9,079 bases of DNA. It comes from Methylocystis sp. (GTDB taxonomy: Bacteria; Pseudomonadota; Alphaproteobacteria; Rhizobiales; Beijerinckiaceae). A program made the translations under genes and the position numbers. Location: positions 1-9,079 of the forward strand of contig JALRFG010000070.1 of assembly GCA_023253795.1 (NCBI GenBank), in the 5' to 3' direction. A model generated the notes under the pieces. That model saw only the letters and a program-made list of their open reading frames with translations. It was not told the origin of the DNA and made no database searches. Positions 6,175-9,079 of this stretch are shown one piece after another (the stretch's first letter is position 1; each line of letters starts with the position of its first letter).

Positions 6175-6200
6175 TTCCGGCCGGCTTTCGCCAGCCGGAA
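6175..6200. repeat. Imperfect GC-rich inverted repeat in the hisB-hslV spacer
   Basis: TTCCGG, CCGGCT, a 6-base loop, then AGCCGGAA can pair in two registers: CCGGCT (6181-6186) with AGCCGG (6193-6198), or TTCCGG (6175-6180) with CCGGAA (6195-6200). It lies about 80 bases upstream of hisB and overlaps the weak leftward -35 candidate, so an operator or a leader hairpin are both possible. There is no T-run, so it is not an intrinsic terminator. Confidence 0.35.
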
Positions 6201-6279
6201 CGCCGGTGCGGCACCTTGCGCGCCAAACGCATAAAATTCTGTAAAGTCGACGAAAATTCCTGTTCGTCAGGGGCGCGCC

Positions 6280-6308
6280 CTTGCTCGGCGTCGGGAACGG
6301 TCCTAATT
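6280..6308 (+). promoter_or_regulatory. Candidate heat-shock-type (RpoH-like) promoter of hslVU
   Basis: CTTGCTC (6280-6286) and CCTAATT (6302-6308) are separated by 15 bases. This resembles the CTTGaa - CYTATnT layout described for alphaproteobacterial RpoH. A transcript would start about 20 to 25 bases before the hslV ATG at 6339. HslVU is a heat-shock operon in many bacteria, which makes the site plausible, but the match is imperfect in both boxes. Confidence 0.33.
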
Positions 6309-6338
6309 CCACCGGACGGGCTCGACCGGAAGGCGCGA

Positions 6339-6902
6339 ATGGAACGCGAACAGGCTTCACCCCCGCAGATGCACGCCACGACAATTATCCTTGTGAAAAA
6401 ACAGGGAGAAACGGTTATCGCCGGCGATGGCCAGGTCAGTCTGGGACAGACCATTATGAAGGGCAACGCCCGTAAGGTGCGTCGGCTGGGCAAGGGCGAT
6501 GTGATCGCCGGTTTCGCCGGCGCGACGGCCGACGCCTTCACGCTCTTCGAGCGCCTCGAGTCAAAGCTCGATCAATATCCGGGACAATTGATGCGCGCCT
6601 GCGTGGAGCTCGCCAAGGACTGGCGGATGGATCGCTATCTGCGCCGCCTCGAAGCGATGATGCTGGTCGCGGACAGCAATGTCGGGTTGGTGCTCACCGG
6701 TTCGGGCGATGTGCTGGAGCCGGAGGTTTCCGACGGCGGCGCGGTTGCGGCGATCGGTTCGGGCGGCAATTACGCGCTCGCCGCCGGTCGTGCGCTGATC
6801 GACACCTCCGCCGACGCCGAAACCATTGCGCGTCGCGCCATGACCATCGCCGCCGATATTTGCGTCTATACCAACCACAACATCGTGGTGGAGAAAATCT
6901 AG
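6339..6902 (+). CDS. hslV: ATP-dependent protease subunit HslV (ClpQ)
   Basis: HslV is the proteolytic half of the HslVU machine, a double hexameric ring that degrades unfolded and regulatory proteins in the cytosol. The product is 187 aa. The mature N-terminal catalytic threonine is T14 in MHA-TTIILVKK. It is followed by the family blocks VIAGDGQVSLGQTIMKGNARKVRRL and VIAGFAGATADAFTLFERLE, then ELAKDWR and AIGSGGNYALAAGRAL. The start at 6339 is preferred because GGAAGG lies about five bases upstream; this implies a 13-residue propeptide. An internal ATG at 6369 would leave a propeptide of only MHA but has no good ribosome site. The frame is open upstream to 6084, but that stretch overlaps hisB and has no family similarity. 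hslU follows after 28 bases, so the two form an operon. Confidence 0.96.
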   Translation: MEREQASPPQMHATTIILVKKQGETVIAGDGQVSLGQTIMKGNARKVRRLGKGDVIAGFAGATADAFTLFERLESKLDQYPGQLMRACVELAKDWRMDRYLRRLEAMMLVADSNVGLVLTGSGDVLEPEVSDGGAVAAIGSGGNYALAAGRALIDTSADAETIARRAMTIAADICVYTNHNIVVEKI

Positions 6903-6930
6903 AACGGCGTCGCCAGAGGAAATAACGCAC

Positions 6931-8241
6931 ATGGCCGATTTCTCGCCGCGCGAGATCGTTTCCGAACTCGATCGCTATATCGTTGGACAAAGCGAGGCCA
7001 AGCGCGCCGTCGCCATCGCGTTGCGCAATCGCTGGCGCCGTCTGCGCCTCGAAGGTCAGATGCGCGAAGAAGTGCTGCCGAAAAACATTCTGATGATTGG
7101 CCCGACGGGCTGCGGCAAAACCGAAATCGCCCGTCGACTGGCGCGGCTCGCCAATGCGCCGTTCCTTAAAGTCGAGGCGACGAAATTCACTGAGGTCGGT
7201 TATGTCGGCCGCGATGTCGAGCAGATCGTACGTGATCTGATTGAAGTCGCGATCGTGATGGTGAAAGAGCGTCGACGCAAAGATGTGCAGGCGCGCGCCG
7301 AAAAGGCGGCGGAGGATCGACTGCTTGACGCGCTGGTCGGACCAGCGGCCTCAGCGCAAACCCGCGACGCTTTTCGCGCCCGTTTGCGCAATGACGAACT
7401 TGAGGACAAGGAAGTCGAAATCGAGATTGCGCAGAGCGCCAGCGCTTCGCCGATGTTCGAATTACCGAATATGCCGGGCGGCGGCAGCGTTTCCGCTTTC
7501 TCGCTCGGCGATCTTTTCGGCAAGGCGTTTCAGGGGCGCGGCAAGCCGCGTAAGATGAGCGTGCGCGAGGCCCGCTCGCCATTGCTCGCCGAGGAAAGCG
7601 ACAAGCTGCTCGATCAGGACGCCTGCGTGCGCGAGGCGATAAGCGAAGTCGAGAACAACGGCATCGTCTTCATCGACGAGATGGACAAGATCTGCGCCCG
7701 CGAGGGCCGCAGCGGCGCCGATGTCTCGCGCGAAGGCGTGCAGCGCGATCTGTTGCCGTTGATCGAAGGCACGACGGTCGCCACCAAGCATGGGCCGGTG
7801 AAGACCGACCATGTACTGTTCATCGCCTCCGGCGCCTTTCATGTCGCCAAGCCGTCCGACCTGTTGCCGGAATTGCAGGGCCGTCTGCCGATCCGCGTCG
7901 AACTCGCCTCGCTCAACGAGGATGATTTCCGTCGCATTCTCACCGAGACGGAGGCCTGTCTTGCGAAGCAATATGTGGCGCTGATGGGCACCGAGGGGGT
8001 GACGCTGGAATTTGCGCCCACGGCGATCGACGCCATCGCCAAAGTGGCGGTGCAGGTGAACACTTCCGTCGAGAATATCGGCGCCAGACGTCTGCAAACC
8101 GTCATGGAGCGGGTGCTCGACGACATCAGCTTCACGGCGTCGGACCGGCCGGGCGAGAAAATCGTCGTCGACGGCGATTATGTCGAAAAACATATCGGCG
8201 ATCTGGCTCGAAATCGGGACTTGAGCCGGTTTGTCCTGTAA
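6931..8241 (+). CDS. hslU: ATP-dependent protease ATPase subunit HslU (ClpY)
   Basis: HslU is the AAA+ unfoldase that caps HslV, unfolds substrates with ATP and threads them into the protease. The 436-aa length is normal for alphaproteobacteria. Domains in order are the N-terminal SPREIVSELDRYIVGQ, Walker A GPTGCGKT (57-64, K63), the substrate-gripping pore loop GYVG (90-93), the inserted I domain (roughly 110-240, rich in charged residues), Walker B IVFIDE (245-250), sensor region FIASGAFH (298-305), and an arginine-finger segment LQGRLPIR (315-322). The C-terminus DLSRFVL is the tail that docks into HslV and opens its active sites. The start ATG at 6931 has AGAGGA about ten bases upstream. 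I see no intrinsic terminator after the TAA, so read-through into trpS is possible. Confidence 0.97.
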   Translation: MADFSPREIVSELDRYIVGQSEAKRAVAIALRNRWRRLRLEGQMREEVLPKNILMIGPTGCGKTEIARRLARLANAPFLKVEATKFTEVGYVGRDVEQIVRDLIEVAIVMVKERRRKDVQARAEKAAEDRLLDALVGPAASAQTRDAFRARLRNDELEDKEVEIEIAQSASASPMFELPNMPGGGSVSAFSLGDLFGKAFQGRGKPRKMSVREARSPLLAEESDKLLDQDACVREAISEVENNGIVFIDEMDKICAREGRSGADVSREGVQRDLLPLIEGTTVATKHGPVKTDHVLFIASGAFHVAKPSDLLPELQGRLPIRVELASLNEDDFRRILTETEACLAKQYVALMGTEGVTLEFAPTAIDAIAKVAVQVNTSVENIGARRLQTVMERVLDDISFTASDRPGEKIVVDGDYVEKHIGDLARNRDLSRFVL

Positions 8242-8328
8242 TTTCGGCGCGGTCGGGCGAACGGACTTGCGCCCGCGCGCCGGCGTTGCGATAAGACCGG
8301 CCAAATTCTCGACCCTGACGGCGGCCCT
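8242..8328 (+). other. hslU-trpS spacer
   Basis: These 87 G+C-rich bases have no gene. A hairpin can form from CGGGCG (8254-8259) and CGCCCG (8270-8275) with a 10-base loop, but no T-run follows, so I do not call a terminator. No clear promoter or strong Shine-Dalgarno is visible before trpS. Confidence 0.4.
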
Positions 8329-9079
8329 ATGACGACCTTTCCCCAGCGCGTTTTCTCCGGCGTGCAATCGACCGGCAATCTGCATCTCGGCAACTACCTC
8401 GGTGCCATCGTCAAATTCGTCGAATTGCAGAAGAATTTTGAATGTCTTTATTGCGTCGTCGATCTGCACGCGATCACTGTGCCGCAGGATCCGATCCAGC
8501 TGCGCAACAACACCCGCGAAATCGCCGCCGCATTCATCGCCTGCGGCATCGATCCGAAGAAGAACATCGTCTTCAACCAGAGCCAGGTGCCGGAACACGC
8601 CGAACTCGCTTGGGTGTTGAACTGCGTGGCGCGCATCGGCTGGCTGAACCGCATGACGCAGTTCAAGGACAAGGCCGGCAAGGATCGCGAAAACGCTTCG
8701 GTCGGCCTGCTCGATTATCCGGTGCTGATGGCCGCCGATATTCTGATTTATCGCGCCACCCATGTGCCGGTCGGCGACGACCAGAAGCAGCATCTGGAGC
8801 TGGCGCGCGACATCGCCCAGAAATTCAATAATGATTTTGGCGCTTCGATTGAACGCAATGGTTTTGGCGAGGCTTTCTTCCCGCTTCCGGAGCCATTGAT
8901 CTCCGGCCCGGCGACGCGCGTCATGAGCCTGCGCGACGGCACAAAGAAAATGTCGAAATCCGACGCCTCGGAATATTCGCGCATTAATCTTTCCGACGAC
9001 GCCGATCAGATCGCCCAGAAGGTGCGCAAGGCCAAAACCGATCCGGAGCCTTTGCCTTCCGAGGAGAAGGGGCTGGAAG
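8329..9079 (+). CDS. trpS: Tryptophanyl-tRNA synthetase, N-terminal part (3' end outside the window)
   Basis: This is a class I aminoacyl-tRNA synthetase that activates tryptophan with ATP and loads it on tRNA-Trp in the cytosol. About 250 residues are present; the full protein is usually ~330-350, so the anticodon-binding end is missing beyond the window edge. Landmarks are RVFSGVQSTGNLHLGNYLG (7-25) with the HIGH-type signature GNLHLGNY (16-23), YCVVDLHAIT (41-50), the conserved block around residues 104-126 (GWLNRMTQFKDKAGK), the tryptophan-pocket stretch VPVGDDQKQHLEL (147-159), and KMSKS (207-211), here intact. The start ATG at 8329-8331 gives the expected family opening, although only a weak G-rich stretch precedes it. 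It follows hslU by 87 bases on the same strand; I have no evidence that they share a function. Confidence 0.96.
   Translation, partial: MTTFPQRVFSGVQSTGNLHLGNYLGAIVKFVELQKNFECLYCVVDLHAITVPQDPIQLRNNTREIAAAFIACGIDPKKNIVFNQSQVPEHAELAWVLNCVARIGWLNRMTQFKDKAGKDRENASVGLLDYPVLMAADILIYRATHVPVGDDQKQHLELARDIAQKFNNDFGASIERNGFGEAFFPLPEPLISGPATRVMSLRDGTKKMSKSDASEYSRINLSDDADQIAQKVRKAKTDPEPLPSEEKGLE

Larger units (their letters stand above)
6097..6338. promoter_or_regulatory. Divergent control region between hisB and hslV
   Basis: These 242 bases contain no convincing gene and must hold the promoters of both the his operon (leftward) and hslVU (rightward). Dyads seen are GCCCC/GGGGC (6121-6125 and 6133-6137, 7-base loop), CCGGCT/AGCCGG (6181-6186 and 6193-6198), GGTGC-G-GCACC (6205-6215) and the perfect palindrome GGGCGCGCCC (6271-6280). 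A weak leftward promoter candidate is TGGCGA (6193-6188), a 17-base spacer, then TACATA (6170-6165); it matches the sigma-70 consensus poorly. I see no run of His codons, so no classical his attenuator. The two-way promoter role follows from gene orientation; the individual sites are guesses. Confidence 0.6.

Noticed and set aside
6084..6338. 85-codon upstream extension of hslV
   Set aside because: It overlaps the 5' end of hisB and has no HslV similarity; the ATG at 6339 has a ribosome site.
6097..6384. 96-codon upstream extension of hisB
   Set aside because: It would cover the hslV start and the divergent promoters and has no HisB similarity; the ATG at 6096 gives the expected family start.
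8254..8275. Terminator after hslU
   Set aside because: There is a 6-bp G+C hairpin with a 10-base loop but no T-run after it.
7462..8793. Long minus-strand open frame (443 codons) opposite hslU and trpS
   Set aside because: It covers parts of two conserved genes on the other strand and the spacer between them. The low-complexity translation has no recognisable domain.
1..9079. tRNA genes, CRISPR arrays or riboswitches
   Set aside because: Reading both strands I found no cloverleaf-like sequence, no regularly spaced repeats and no recognisable riboswitch core.

Overview
The window looks like chromosomal core sequence from an alphaproteobacterium, most likely of the Hyphomicrobiales (Rhizobiales). 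The G+C content is high, and the gene order hisB - DUF2628 - hisH - hisA - hisF - hisE - coaA, divergent from hslV-hslU, is the one I associate with that order. A Methylocystaceae/Beijerinckiaceae-like host is only a guess. No tRNA, rRNA, CRISPR array or transposase is visible.

Layout, left to right. (1) 2-574, plus strand: the 3' end of clpB, closed by a strong intrinsic terminator at 605-638. (2) 637-6096, minus strand, transcribed right to left: hisB, a small DUF2628 membrane protein, hisH, hisA, an Mrr-type restriction endonuclease gene, hisF, hisE and coaA. Most junctions are 4-base start/stop overlaps, so this reads as one tightly coupled operon. (3) 6097-6338: a divergent control region with several dyads and a possible heat-shock-type promoter. 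(4) 6339-8241, plus strand: hslV and hslU, the two-part ATP-dependent HslVU protease. (5) 8329-9079, plus strand: the 5' part of trpS, cut by the window edge.

The his genes cover the middle of histidine synthesis. HisE hydrolyses phosphoribosyl-ATP, HisA isomerises ProFAR to PRFAR, HisH-HisF convert PRFAR to IGP plus AICAR, and HisB dehydrates IGP. coaA at the operon end makes 4'-phosphopantothenate for coenzyme A. clpB and hslVU are protein quality-control genes.

The one accessory element is the gene at 2668-3672, lying between hisA and hisF. It is much more A+T-rich than its neighbours (about 45% G+C in five hand-counted 60-base lines, against 70% in one line of hisF). It encodes a predicted modified-DNA reader-like N-terminal domain joined to an Mrr-type nuclease domain. 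Its start overlaps the hisA stop and its stop overlaps the hisF start, so it is seamlessly built into an essential biosynthetic operon. I see no methyltransferase partner. This acquired, probably type IV-like nuclease is the most noteworthy item; the rest is ordinary core genome.
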